Shown piece after piece: positions 17,360-26,771 of a stretch of DNA of 37,859 nt. Position 1 is the stretch's first letter. Each line of letters begins with the position of its first letter. The stretch comes from Candidatus Burkholderia verschuerenii (lineage in GTDB: Bacteria; Pseudomonadota; Gammaproteobacteria; Burkholderiales; Burkholderiaceae): NCBI RefSeq assembly GCF_001189365.1, contig NZ_LFJJ01000030.1, forward strand, positions 1-37,859, given 5' to 3'. The position numbers and the translations under genes were made by a program. The notes beneath the pieces are model-generated. The model did not search any database. It saw nothing but the letters and a program-made list of their open reading frames with translations, and was not told the DNA's origin.

Positions 17360-19749
17360 ATGAGCGTAGCCGAATACTTCTCCTCGATGGAATACGGACC
17401 CGCACCGGAAGACGATCGCGCCGCGCGCGCATGGCTCGATCAACATGAAGGGCGCTTCGGCCATTTCATCGATGGCGCATGGCGTCGAGCCGAAGACGAC
17501 GAGCATTTCGATTCGCGCGAACCCGCCACGGGCCGCGTGCTCGCATCGATCGCGCAAGGCACGTCGAGCGATGTCGATGCAGCGGTGCAAGCCGCGCATG
17601 CCGCGCTCGAAGGATGGCAAGCCATCGGCGGAGCGGGACGCGCGCGACATCTGTATGCGTTGTCGCGCATGGTGCAACGTCATAGCCGACTGTTCGCCGT
17701 GCTCGAATCGCTCGATAACGGCAAGCCGATCCGCGAGTCGCGCGATATCGATATCCCCCTTGTTTCAAGGCATTTTCTGCATCATGCGGGATGGGCGCAG
17801 TTGCAGCATCGCGAGTTCGCGGACTGGGCGCTGCTCGGTGTGATCGGGCAGATCGTGCCGTGGAATTTTCCCTTGCTGATGCTTGCATGGAAGATCGCGC
17901 CGGCCATCGCACTCGGTAACACGGTCGTGTTGAAGCCGGCGGAATATACGCCGCTGACCGCGCTGCTGTTTGCCGAACTCGCACATCGCGCAGGCTTGCC
18001 TAAAGGCGTGCTCAATGTCGTCACCGGCGATGGACGCACGGGCGCGGCGCTGGTCGAACACAAGCGCGTGGCGAAGATCGCCTTCACGGGCTCGACCGAA
18101 GTCGGACGCCAGATTCGTGCGAGCACCGCAGGCTCGGGCAAGTCGCTTACGCTGGAACTCGGCGGCAAGTCGCCGTTCATCGTATTTGACGATGCCGATC
18201 TCGATAGCGCCGTCGAAGGCGTGGTCGATGCGATCTGGTTCAATCAGGGACAAGTGTGTTGCGCGGGTTCGCGTCTGCTGGTGCAGGAAGGGATCGAAGC
18301 GCGCTTCGTCGACAAGCTCAAGCAGCGCATGGAAACGTTGCGTGTGGGCACGTCGCTCGATAAGGGCATCGACAGAGCGCGATCGTCGATGACGTGCAGC
18401 TTGAACGCATTCGCGCGCTGGTCGATAAAGGCAGAACAGAAGGCTGTGCGATTCATCAGCCGTCGCGTCTTTCGCTGCCGGAAAATGGCGCTTTCTTTCC
18501 GCCGACGCTCGTCACGAATGTCGCGCCTGCATCGACGCTCGCGCAAGAAGAGATCTTCGGGCCGGTGCTCGTCACGATGAGTTTCCGCACGCCGGAAGAA
18601 GCCGTCGCGCTCGCCAACAACACGCGTTATGGCCTCGCAGCAAGCGTATGGAGCGAAAACATCAGCCGTGCGCTGGACGTCGCGCCTCGCCTGCAATGCG
18701 GCGTCGTGTGGATCAACGCGACCAACCTGTTCGATGCAGCCGTGGGCTTCGGCGGATATCGCGAGTCGGGCTTCGGGCGCGAAGGAGGACGCGAAGGCAT
18801 CTACGAATACCTGAAGCCGCGCGCATGGTCGAAGCTGCCGATGCGAGGCGATGCGAAGTCTTTGCCTGCGCAACCCGACTCGCTCGTCGATACGAACAAT
18901 GTCAGCGCACTCGATCGGACTGCGAAGCTTTTTATCGGCGGTAAGCAGGCGCGTCCGGATAGCGGCTATTCGCGACTCGTGATGTCGCCGGCGGGCGAGA
19001 TCGTCGGCGAAGTGGGCGAGGGCAATCGCAAGGATATTCGCAATGCCGTGGCAGCAGCGCGCGGCATGACGAAATGGTCGTCGGCGAGCGCGCATAACCG
19101 CGCGCAGGTGCTGTACTACCTCGCGGAAAATTTGAGCGCACGTGCCGACGAGTTCGAGAAGCAACTAATGGTTTGTGCCGGCTCGACCCGGCAAGATGCC
19201 AAGCGCGAAGTCGACGCATCCATCGCGCGCTTCTTTACTTATGCGGCCTGGGCCGACAAGTACGACGGCGCGGTGCATGCGCCGCCCTTGCATGGCGTCG
19301 CGCTGGCGATGCACGAACCGCTCGGCGTGATCGGCGTCGTGTGTCCCGACGAAGCGCCGTTGCTCGGCTTCGTGTCGCTTATCGCGCCGGCGCTTGCGGT
19401 GGGTAATCGCGTGGTCGCGGTGCCTAGCGAAACGTGTCCGCTGATGGCGACCGACTTCTATCAGGTCGCGGATACATCGGACGTGCCGGGCGGCGCGCTG
19501 AACATCGTGACCGGCGATACGAAGTCGCTTACGCAAACTCTCGCGCAACACGACGACGTCGATGCGTTGTGGTGCTTCCACGGCGCGGCGTTGTCGGCCT
19601 TGGCCGAGCGCGAATCGATCGGCAATCTGAAGCGCACGTTCGTCGATCAGGGCCGCGTGTTCGACTGGCACGATACCGCGAGCGAAGGTTTGCCGTTCCT
19701 GCGGCAAGCGGTGCAGGTCAAGAATATCTGGGTGCCTTACGGGGATTAA
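17360..19749 (+). pseudogene. double-domain aldehyde dehydrogenase, frameshifted
   Basis: In ancestral form this is one chain of about 797 codons with two aldehyde dehydrogenase domains, an arrangement known next to deoC. The N-terminal domain holds the catalytic set: Glu266 (LELGGK) and Cys300 (GQVCCAGSR). The C-terminal domain, from about 18920, lacks a recognisable catalytic Cys site and is probably structural. One base appears missing at about 18374-18378: the first frame leaves ..SLDKGID and ends at 18580, while QLERIRALVDKG continues in another frame to TAA 19749. The break falls late in the first catalytic domain, so no active enzyme is expected. The role would have been acetaldehyde to acetate or acetyl-CoA. 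Confidence 0.88.
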
Positions 19750-19833
19750 ACGCAAGACATCCGCGACATATAGTTCAAGGCGCGACGAGCCCGCATAGAC
19801 GATAGGGACGCGCGCATGCATGGAGGAGACACT

Positions 19834-20307
19834 GTGCTGAAGAACATCGATCCGCTGTTGAACGCCGATATCCTGTACGCACTCGCGTCGATGGGACATG
19901 GCGATGAAGTCGTGATCTGCAATGCCCACTTTCCTGCGGATTCCGTCGCGCGGCAAACGGTATTGGGCCGCGTGCTGCGCATGGACGGCGTCGGCGCACC
20001 GCGCGCGGTGCGTGCGATTCTGTCCGCGCTGCCGCTCGACACCTTCGTGGACGATCCCGCCGGCCGCATGGAAGTTGTCGGCGATGCGAGCAACTTGCCC
20101 GCCGTGCAACGCGAAGCACAACGCGAAGTGGACGAAGCGGAGCAACGCGCTATGCCGTTCGCGCCGATCGAACGTTTCGCGTTCTACGAGCGCGCCAAGC
20201 AGGCCTACTGTGTGATCGCGACAGGCAAAGCGCGCGGCTACGGCTGCTTCATCTTCAAGAAGGGGGTGATGCTCGCGCCGGACACGGCGGAAGGAGGCAC
20301 GCGATGA
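19834..20307 (+). CDS. RbsD/FucU-family sugar mutarotase
   Basis: A 157-residue member of the RbsD/FucU family, which interconverts anomers of free sugars. Features are MGHGDEVVICNAHFPADS with the conserved His near residue 22, and the C-terminal YCVIATG...YGCFIFKKG strand. GTG 19834 is chosen because a strong GGAGGAG site precedes it by the usual distance; ATG 19816 would lie upstream of that site. The gene overlaps the kinase by four bases (ATGA). In a deoC operon its likely substrate is 2-deoxyribose, supplying the anomer used by the kinase (inference). No lesion is seen. Confidence 0.85.
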   Translation: MLKNIDPLLNADILYALASMGHGDEVVICNAHFPADSVARQTVLGRVLRMDGVGAPRAVRAILSALPLDTFVDDPAGRMEVVGDASNLPAVQREAQREVDEAEQRAMPFAPIERFAFYERAKQAYCVIATGKARGYGCFIFKKGVMLAPDTAEGGTR

Positions 20308-21236
20308 AAAGCGTCGTCATTCTTGGTATCTACGTGACCGACCTCGCGTTCCGTGCGCAACGCATGCCTTTGCTCGGCGAGACCGTCGCGGGCTCCGCGT
20401 TCAAGATGGGACCGGGCGGCAAGGGCTCGAATCAGGCGGTCGCCGCCGCGCGCGCGGGCGCGAACGTGATCTTCTGCACACGCATCGGCGCGGACGCGTT
20501 CGGCGAGATCGCGCAGGCGACCTGGCGCGCGGAAGGCATCACCTCGCGCGCGACCGTCATGCAGGACACGGCTACGGGCGCGGCCCACATCTATGTCGAC
20601 GAGAACACCGGCGGCAATGCGATCATCGTCGCGGCGGGCGCGGCGGGCACGCTCGCACCCGAAGACGTCGATGCAATCGAAAGCGATATCGCCGGTGCAG
20701 CAGTGTTCGTCACGCAACTCGAACAACCGATTCCCGCCGCTCGACGCGGACTCGAACTGGCACGCAAGCATGGCGTGACGACGGTGTTCAATCCCGCGCC
20801 CGCGCTGCCACTCGACGACGATATCTATCCGCTGTGCGACTACACCACGCCTAATGAAACGGAAGCGACGGCGCTGACGGGTGTGGCCATCGGTCACGTC
20901 GATGACGCGCGGCGCGCCGCCGACGTGCTGCTGCAAAAGGGCGCGCGCGCCGTGATCGTCACGCTTGGCGAAGCGGGTGCATTGCTGCATACATCGCAAG
21001 AATCGACGCTGGTGCCCGCCTTTAATTGCGGGCGTGTCGTCGAGACGGCAGGCGCTGGCGATGGCTTCACAGGCGGCTTTGCAGCCGCGCTGGCACGCGG
21101 CGACTCCGCCCAGGATGCGGTGCGTTTCGGATGCGCGCTGGCAAGCCTGTCGGTGACGCGCGCGGGCACCGCGCCATCGATGCCGCGTCTCGACGAAATC
21201 AACGCCGTGCTCACCGAACGGAGCGTGTTGCAATGA
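20304..21236 (+). CDS. rbsK: PfkB-family sugar kinase, probable ribokinase/deoxyribokinase
   Basis: A 310-residue ribokinase-type kinase. It has the N-terminal substrate signature GPGGKGSNQA (residues ~37-46) and the C-terminal ATP/anion-hole motif with catalytic Asp253 (AGAGDGFTGGF). It would phosphorylate ribose or 2-deoxyribose at O5, giving the substrate of DeoC. It overlaps the mutarotase upstream and the permease downstream by ATGA junctions, so these genes form one operon. The gene looks intact. The kinase specificity (ribose versus deoxyribose) cannot be read from sequence; the operon favours deoxyribose. Confidence 0.85.
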   Translation: MKSVVILGIYVTDLAFRAQRMPLLGETVAGSAFKMGPGGKGSNQAVAAARAGANVIFCTRIGADAFGEIAQATWRAEGITSRATVMQDTATGAAHIYVDENTGGNAIIVAAGAAGTLAPEDVDAIESDIAGAAVFVTQLEQPIPAARRGLELARKHGVTTVFNPAPALPLDDDIYPLCDYTTPNETEATALTGVAIGHVDDARRAADVLLQKGARAVIVTLGEAGALLHTSQESTLVPAFNCGRVVETAGAGDGFTGGFAAALARGDSAQDAVRFGCALASLSVTRAGTAPSMPRLDEINAVLTERSVLQ

Positions 21237-22284
21237 AGGGTTCGAAATGGCTCGCGGATCGCCAGTTCAACTTTCTGATCGGCGTGAACGTGCTGGTCGT
21301 GATCATCGCGACCTGGCTCTCTCACGGGCAGTTCGTCGATATCGATAATCTGCAGTCGATGGGCGGGCAATTGCCCGAGCTCGGACTGCTTGCGCTCGGC
21401 ATCATGCTGTCGATTGTGTCGGGTAACGGCGGCATCGATCTGTCGGGCGTGGGGCTCGCGAATCTCTCCGGCATGGTCGCGGCGATGCTGTTGCCGCATA
21501 TGGTCTCCGGCGACGATTCACCCGCGCTTTATACGGCCGTGTTCGTATGCATCGTCGTGGTGATGGGTGCGATCGGCGGCTTGCTCAACGGTGTCGTTAT
21601 CGCGAAGCTCAGGCTCACGCCGATTCTCTGTACGCTCGCACGCAGTTGCTGTTCACCGGCATTGCGGTGGTGTTGAGCAATGGCGCATCGGTGCGCGTGG
21701 AGTATGTCGATCAGCTGTTGAACATCGGCAATGGCACCTTTCTGCAAGTGCCCATTTCGCTGTGGATCTTTATCGCTGCGGTGCTCGTGCTCGGCTGGAT
21801 TCTCAAGCGCACGCCTTTCGGTCTGCGTCTCTATCTGATGGGCACGAATCCCAAGGCTGCGTTTTATGCGGGCATTCCGCGCGCGCGGATGTTGATCGTC
21901 ACGTATGGCATGTGCGGCGTGCTCGCGTCGCTGGCGGGTCTTATCAGCGCGACGCATACGTCCAGCGCCAAGTGGGATTACGGCAATTCGTATCTGCTGA
22001 TCGCGATTCTTATCGCGGTGATGGGCGGCGTGAACCCGGCGGGCGACTATGGACGCATCGTCTGCGTGTTTCTTGCCGCGACCGTGCTGCAATTCCTGTC
22101 GAGCCTGTTTAATCTGCTGGGCGTATCGCAGTTTTTCGGCGATTGCGCGTGGGGCTTCCTGTTGCTGGCATCGCTTGCATTTGCGGGCGGCGATCGCGTG
22201 CGCGCGATCTTCGGTATCGGCGGAGCGGGTCCCAAGAGTACGAAAGGCAATGTGCCACGGCCACCGGCATCGACGGGACGCTGA
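21233..22284 (+). pseudogene. sugar ABC transporter permease (first), frameshifted
   Basis: In ancestral form this is an RbsC-type inner-membrane permease of about 350 residues, starting at the ATGA junction with the kinase gene (MKGSKWLADRQFNFLIGVNV). It has hydrophobic helices on both sides of the lesion and the usual GGIDLSGVGLANLSG segment. One base is missing near 21638: relatives read Thr-Leu-Gly-Thr-Gln-Leu-Leu-Phe-Thr-Gly, here ACGCTCGCACGCAG. The original frame stops at 21676 and the remainder (SNGASVRVEYVDQLL to ASTGR) is in another frame. Half the membrane domain is lost. Its partner permease at 24730 is intact. Confidence 0.88.
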
Positions 22285-22303
22285 TGATTTGCGTGTGATT
22301 TTT

Positions 22304-22322
22304 CAAATAGACCCAAATAGAC
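22304..22322. repeat. short direct repeat before the binding-protein gene
   Basis: CAAATAGAC occurs twice, separated by one base, 28 bases before the binding-protein ATG. It could be a regulatory site or a chance duplication. Confidence 0.35.
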
Positions 22323-22349
22323 TAATCGAAGCTTCAAGGAGACTGCGCA

Positions 22350-23354
22350 ATGAAACTGAACAAACTCGCTACCGCGCTGACCGCCGTCGCACTCGCGGTC
22401 GGCACGATTGCAGCCGTGCAAGCCGCGACCAATGAAACCATCGTGACCGTGGTGAAGGTCACCGGGATCAACTGGTTCAATCGCATGGAGGAAGGCGTGA
22501 AGGAATTCGGCAAGGCGAATCCGAATATCAACGCTTATCAGACAGGACCGGGCCGCGCCGATGCCGCGCAGCAATTGAAGATCATCGAAGATCTGATCGC
22601 CAAGAAAGTGACGGCAATTGCCGTGGTTCCGTACGATCCGCCGACGCTCGAACCCGCGCTCAAGAAGGCGATGGATCGCGGAATCAAGGTGGTGACGCAC
22701 GAAGCGGACAACGCCAAGAATACGATGGTCGATATCGAAGCTTTCGATAACACCGCTTACGGCGCGGGCCTCAACGAACGTCTCGCCAAGTGCATGAACG
22801 ATCAGGGCAAGTGGGCCGTGCTGGTCGGCTCGCTCGGCAGCCGTTCGCAAGTGCAATGGGCCGATGGCGGCATTCAGAACGCCAAGGCCAAGTATCCGAA
22901 AATGGATCTCGTCGAGCCCAAGCTCGAAACGAATAACGACGGCGAACGCGCATATCAGGTCGCCAAGGAAGTGCTGCGCAAGCATCCCGATCTCACGGGC
23001 TTCCAGGGCTCGTCGTTGCTGGATGTAATCGGCATTGGCCGCGCGGTGGAAGAGGCCGGCAAGGTCGGCAAGATCTGCGTGTACGGCACGGGCCTGCCGA
23101 CGGAAGCGGCCAAGTTCCTCGAAAGCGGCGCGATCAACGGCATCGCCTTCTGGGATCCGAAGCTCGCCGGACTCGCGATGAACAAGGTCGCGCAGATGCT
23201 GGTCGACGGCAAGGAAGTGCAGAACGGCGCGGACCTGGGCATCACCGGCTATAACAAGGTGACCGTGTCGAAAGGTCCGGGCAAGGGCGTGATCGTGCGC
23301 GGCACGGGCTGGGTCGACGTCGACAAGTCGAACTACAAGCAATACAACTTCTGA
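22350..23354 (+). CDS. sugar ABC transporter substrate-binding protein
   Basis: A 334-residue periplasmic protein with a signal peptide of about 25 residues (MKLNKLATALTAVALAVGTI..., cleaved near VQA-A). A two-lobed pentose/AI-2-type binding fold follows (Peripla_BP_4 type, as in RhaS and LsrB). ATG 22350 follows a clear AAGGAGA site. It captures the sugar and delivers it to the two permeases encoded either side. In this operon 2-deoxyribose or a deoxynucleoside sugar is the likely ligand (inference). No lesion is seen. Confidence 0.88.
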   Translation: MKLNKLATALTAVALAVGTIAAVQAATNETIVTVVKVTGINWFNRMEEGVKEFGKANPNINAYQTGPGRADAAQQLKIIEDLIAKKVTAIAVVPYDPPTLEPALKKAMDRGIKVVTHEADNAKNTMVDIEAFDNTAYGAGLNERLAKCMNDQGKWAVLVGSLGSRSQVQWADGGIQNAKAKYPKMDLVEPKLETNNDGERAYQVAKEVLRKHPDLTGFQGSSLLDVIGIGRAVEEAGKVGKICVYGTGLPTEAAKFLESGAINGIAFWDPKLAGLAMNKVAQMLVDGKEVQNGADLGITGYNKVTVSKGPGKGVIVRGTGWVDVDKSNYKQYNF

Positions 23355-23407
23355 TGCGATGTGCGGCGCGCGTCGTGTCACGGCGCGCGTCTTACCTTGA
23401 ATACGTC

Positions 23408-24733
23408 ATGACCCAAGAGACACCGCTACTCGAAGTCGTCGATATCCATAAGCGCTTTACCGGCGTGTATGCGCTGCGCGGCGTGAGCCTCGCGTTCGAG
23501 AATGTCGCGCTGACGTCCGAGCTTGCGCAACATGGGGGCAAGCTTGTCCGTACTTTCGATCGCAAGGCGCTGGCGCAGACCGCCGCGCGTGCGCTCGAAG
23601 CGGTGGACTTGCCGGGCGATGCCGATTTCCAGAAGACGCTCGTCGAGCAATTGCCGCTTGCCACACGGCAACTCGTGGCGATTGCGCGGGCGATCGCGAG
23701 CGAGGCGAAATTCGTCATCATGGACGAACCGACCACCTCGCTTACGCAAAAGGAAGTCGACAATCTGATTGCAATGCTAACTAAACTTCGTGCGGACGGC
23801 GTAGCTGTTTTGTTCGTCAGTCACAAGCTCGACGAATGCTATGCGATCGGCGGCGAAGTGATCGTATTGCGCGACGGGCAGAAGATGGCGCAAGGTCCCA
23901 TCGAAAACTATACGAAGGCGCAGATCAGCGAGCTCATGACGGGCAAGCATCTGTCGACGGAACGCTATCGCGCGGAAGGCGAGGAGGGCGCGTCACAGGT
24001 CGTGCTCGACGTGCAGGCGCTCGGCTGCAAGGGCCAGTTCGCGGATGTATCGTTCAAGCTGCACAAGGGCGAAATTCTCGGCGTGACGGGACTGCTGGAC
24101 TCAGGCCGCAATGAACTCGCACGCGCGCTTGCGGGCGTCGCACCTGCGGATACCGGCACGGTCACGCTCGATGGCATGCGCATACGTCTGCAATCGCCTG
24201 CCGATGCCAAGCTGCAACGCATCGGCTATGTGCCCGAAGACCGCCTGAACGAAGGCCTTTTTCTCGACAAACCGATTCGCGACAACGTAGTCACCGCGAT
24301 GATCGCGAGCCTGCGCGACCGCTTCGGACAGATCGATCGCAAGTGCGCACAGGAACTCGCCGAACAGACGGTGAAGGATCTGCAGATCGCGACGCCCGAT
24401 GTCGACAAGCCGGTGCAATCGCTCTCGGGCGGCAATCAGCAACGCGTGCTGATCGGGCGCTGGCTTGCCATCGATCCGCGTGTGCTGATTCTGCATGGGC
24501 CGACAGTGGGCGTCGATGTCGGGTCGAAGGACATCATCTATCGCATCATGCAGCGGCTGTCGAAAGAGGGTATCGGCATCATTCTGATCAGCGATGACCT
24601 GCCCGAACTGCTGCAGAACTGCGACCGCATTCTGATGATGAAGAAAGGCCGTATCGCAAGCGAATATCGCGCGGATCGTCTGAACGAGGCCGATCTCTAT
24701 CACGCGCTACTTTCAGAGGCAGCATTAGCATGA
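23408..24733 (+). pseudogene. sugar ABC transporter ATPase with in-frame loss of the first Walker A
   Basis: An RbsA-type ATPase of two nucleotide-binding domains, now 441 residues instead of about 500. The start (MTQETPLLEVVDIHKRFTGV) is normal. At about 23497-23502 GVSLAFE joins directly to ENVALTSELAQHGG, so roughly 60-70 codons carrying the first Walker A and Q-loop are missing, in frame. The first-domain Walker B (FVIMDEPTTSL) and the second domain (signature SLSGGNQQR) remain. The second Walker A is naturally degenerate in this family (TGLLDSGRNELA), so no normal phosphate-binding loop is left. The frame stays open to 24733 and overlaps the next permease. I infer loss of function although translation may continue. 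Confidence 0.8.
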
Positions 24734-25785
24734 GCGAATCCATCCGCCGCACGGGACGCGAGCCGATGCCGCAGCAAACGGCTGAGGTCGCGCCGCGTGT
24801 GAGCAAGGGCAATCTTTACGCGCAACTGATGCGCAATCCGGAGTGGTTTACGGCAGGGCTGATCGTGCTGACGTGTCTGATCGTGGGCGGGATCAATCCG
24901 CGCTTCTTTCAGTTCGCCACGCTGTTCGACATGCTGCATTCGGCGACGACCGTGTCGCTGTTCGCGCTCGGCACGCTTGTCGTGCTGGCGTCGGGCGGCA
25001 TCGATGTATCGTTCACGGCGATCGCCGCGTTCACGATGTACTCGCTCACCAAGGCAGTTTTCGCGTGGTGGCCCGATTGTCCGTTCGTGCTGATTCTGCT
25101 TGCGGGCGCGGTCGGAGGCGTGGTGCTGGGCGTGATCAACGGCATGCTGGTGCATCGGCTCAAGGCGCCTTCGCTGATCGTGACCATCGGCACGCAGTAT
25201 CTGTATCGCGGTTTGCTGCTGACCTTCGTCGGCACGCAGTTCTTTATGAACATTCCGCATAGCATGGATACGTTCGGCCGCTTGCCGCTGTTTTTCTATC
25301 ACACGGCCGATGGCTTGCGCGCGGTGTTGCCTGCATCCGTGCTTGCGCTCGTGATTGCCGCTGTCGTGACATGGTGGCTTCTCAATCGCACGATGATGGG
25401 ACGCGGCGTCTATGCGATGGGCGGCAGTCTCGCCATTGCGGAACGTCTCGGCTATAACCTGCGCACGATTCATCTATTCGTGTTCGGTTATACAGGACTG
25501 CTGGCGGGCGTGGCGGGGATTCTGCACGTGTCGACCAATCGTCTCGCCAATCCGTTCGATCTGGTCGGCACCGAACTCGATGTGATCGCCGCAGTGATTC
25601 TCGGCGGCGCGCGCATTACGGGTGGCACGGGAACGGTGATGGGCACCTTGCTTGGCGTCGTGCTCGTCACGCTGATCAACAGCGTGCTGATTCTCGTGGG
25701 CGTGCCGAGCACCTGGCAGAAGGTGATCATCGGCGCGTTTATTCTCGTCGCGGGTACGCTGTTCGCGTTGGGGCGTCGTCGCTAA
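24730..25785 (+). CDS. sugar ABC transporter permease (second)
   Basis: A 351-residue inner-membrane permease of the RbsC type with eight to ten hydrophobic helices. It carries the family segment ASGGIDVSFTAIAAFTMY and a C-terminal GGARITGGTGTVMGTLLG cytoplasmic loop that contacts the ATPase. An ATGA overlap links it to the ATPase gene. It is the last gene of the deo operon and is followed by a strong terminator. No lesion is seen, but its partner permease and ATPase are broken, so transport by this system is unlikely. Confidence 0.88.
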   Translation: MSESIRRTGREPMPQQTAEVAPRVSKGNLYAQLMRNPEWFTAGLIVLTCLIVGGINPRFFQFATLFDMLHSATTVSLFALGTLVVLASGGIDVSFTAIAAFTMYSLTKAVFAWWPDCPFVLILLAGAVGGVVLGVINGMLVHRLKAPSLIVTIGTQYLYRGLLLTFVGTQFFMNIPHSMDTFGRLPLFFYHTADGLRAVLPASVLALVIAAVVTWWLLNRTMMGRGVYAMGGSLAIAERLGYNLRTIHLFVFGYTGLLAGVAGILHVSTNRLANPFDLVGTELDVIAAVILGGARITGGTGTVMGTLLGVVLVTLINSVLILVGVPSTWQKVIIGAFILVAGTLFALGRRR

Positions 25786-25805
25786 AGCGCTTGAGCGTTA
25801 AAGCT

Positions 25806-25841
25806 AAAAAGCCTGTTCGTTTTTAGACGAACAGGCTTTTT
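25806..25841. terminator. bidirectional intrinsic terminator between the deo operon and deoR
   Basis: A perfect 15-base stem (AAAAAGCCTGTTCGT and its complement) with a 6-base loop. It has a T-run on the plus strand and a matching A-run giving T on the minus strand, so it can end both convergent transcripts. Confidence 0.9.
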
Positions 25842-25857
25842 TTATGCTTAAGAATAA

Positions 25858-26583
25858 TTAGGCACGCGCGCGTGGTGCTTGCCCTTCTTCGGTAATGACA
25901 GAGTCGAACTCGGAGAGTTGCGAGAAGCGCACGGCCTTGACCTTGCCGAACTTGCTTGCATCGACGACCAGATGGCGTTCGACGGCGCTTTCCATCGCAG
26001 CCTGCTTGATGGCGACTTCATGAAAATTCCAGCATGTCACGCCGCGCGCTTCGTCGACGCCGCCCGCCGACATGAACGCCTTGTTGATGCCCATGCGCCG
26101 CAAGGTCTCGACGCTTTCATCGCTGGCGAAGGATTCCGATGACGGCACATACACGCCGCCAAGCAAAATCATGCGCACGTTGGGCTTGCGCCGCAAAATT
26201 TCCGCGACGTTCAACGAATAGCACACCACCGTCAGATGCATCTCGGCGGGAATAAGTCGCGCCAGGGTAGTCAACGTGGTGCCGCAATCGATAAAGATGG
26301 TTTCGCTATCGACCAGCAAGTGCGCCGCATGGTTCGATGCGATCGCCTTGGCTTGCGCGAAGTGATCCTTTTCTTCTTCGATGGTGTAGCCGGCGACATT
26401 CGGCAGATCGGCCGCGCTGACGATATAGCCGCCGAGATACGTGAACTGCGCCGGGTTGGCGGCGACGTCGCGCCGCACGGTCATCTCCGATACACCGAGC
26501 AACGCGGCGGCATCGCGCAGACGCATGACGTTTTGTTTTTCGAGCGCGCTGGAAAGCGTGCGCAAGCGATCGTTCTTGGCCAT
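25858..26583 (-). CDS. deoR: DeoR-family repressor of the deo operon
   Basis: A 241-residue DeoR-type regulator. An N-terminal helix-turn-helix (LRDAAALLGVSEMTVRRDV, residues ~22-40) is followed by a sugar-phosphate sensing domain with DCGTTLTTLARLIP, LLGGVYVPSSESF and VVDASKFGK. These segments closely resemble E. coli DeoR itself (DAAALLGVSEMT, LGGYIV, ATCFN/VTCWN), more than generic DeoR-family members. ATG 26583 places the HTH as in DeoR; no strong ribosome site is visible, and the longer frame to 26664 shows no conservation. It faces the deo operon tail to tail. The 16-base palindrome before deoC matches the known deo operator form. No lesion is seen. Confidence 0.85.
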   Translation of the reverse strand: MAKNDRLRTLSSALEKQNVMRLRDAAALLGVSEMTVRRDVAANPAQFTYLGGYIVSAADLPNVAGYTIEEEKDHFAQAKAIASNHAAHLLVDSETIFIDCGTTLTTLARLIPAEMHLTVVCYSLNVAEILRRKPNVRMILLGGVYVPSSESFASDESVETLRRMGINKAFMSAGGVDEARGVTCWNFHEVAIKQAAMESAVERHLVVDASKFGKVKAVRFSQLSEFDSVITEEGQAPRARA

Positions 26584-26721
26584 CGGAGCGGCGCGTCGCG
26601 ACGAAATGCGCGAACGCGCGGTGTTAGGTTTCGGTCGTGGGATGAGAGAATGATAACAATGCAAGGCGCGCGCTTGCGTGGTTTGATTGGCTTGCGCGGG
26701 TAAATCCGGACAAGAAACGAA

Positions 26722-26746
26722 AAGAGGAAGCGTCGCGCTTCCTCTT
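26722..26746 (-). terminator. intrinsic terminator of the GntR-ABC transporter operon
   Basis: An 11-base perfect stem (AAGAGGAAGCG / CGCTTCCTCTT) with a 3-base loop. On the minus strand it is followed by TTTCGTTT. It lies just after the original stop of the binding-protein gene. Confidence 0.75.
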
Positions 26747-26771
26747 GATGCACGCGTTAAGTTGCGCTCAA

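Noticed and set aside
22047-23381. 444-codon minus-strand open frame
   Set aside because: It is antisense to the permease and binding-protein genes, which have ribosome sites, a signal peptide and family motifs.
25806-25841. hairpin considered as a small RNA or attachment site
   Set aside because: A perfect stem with T-runs on both strands between convergent genes is fully explained as a bidirectional terminator.
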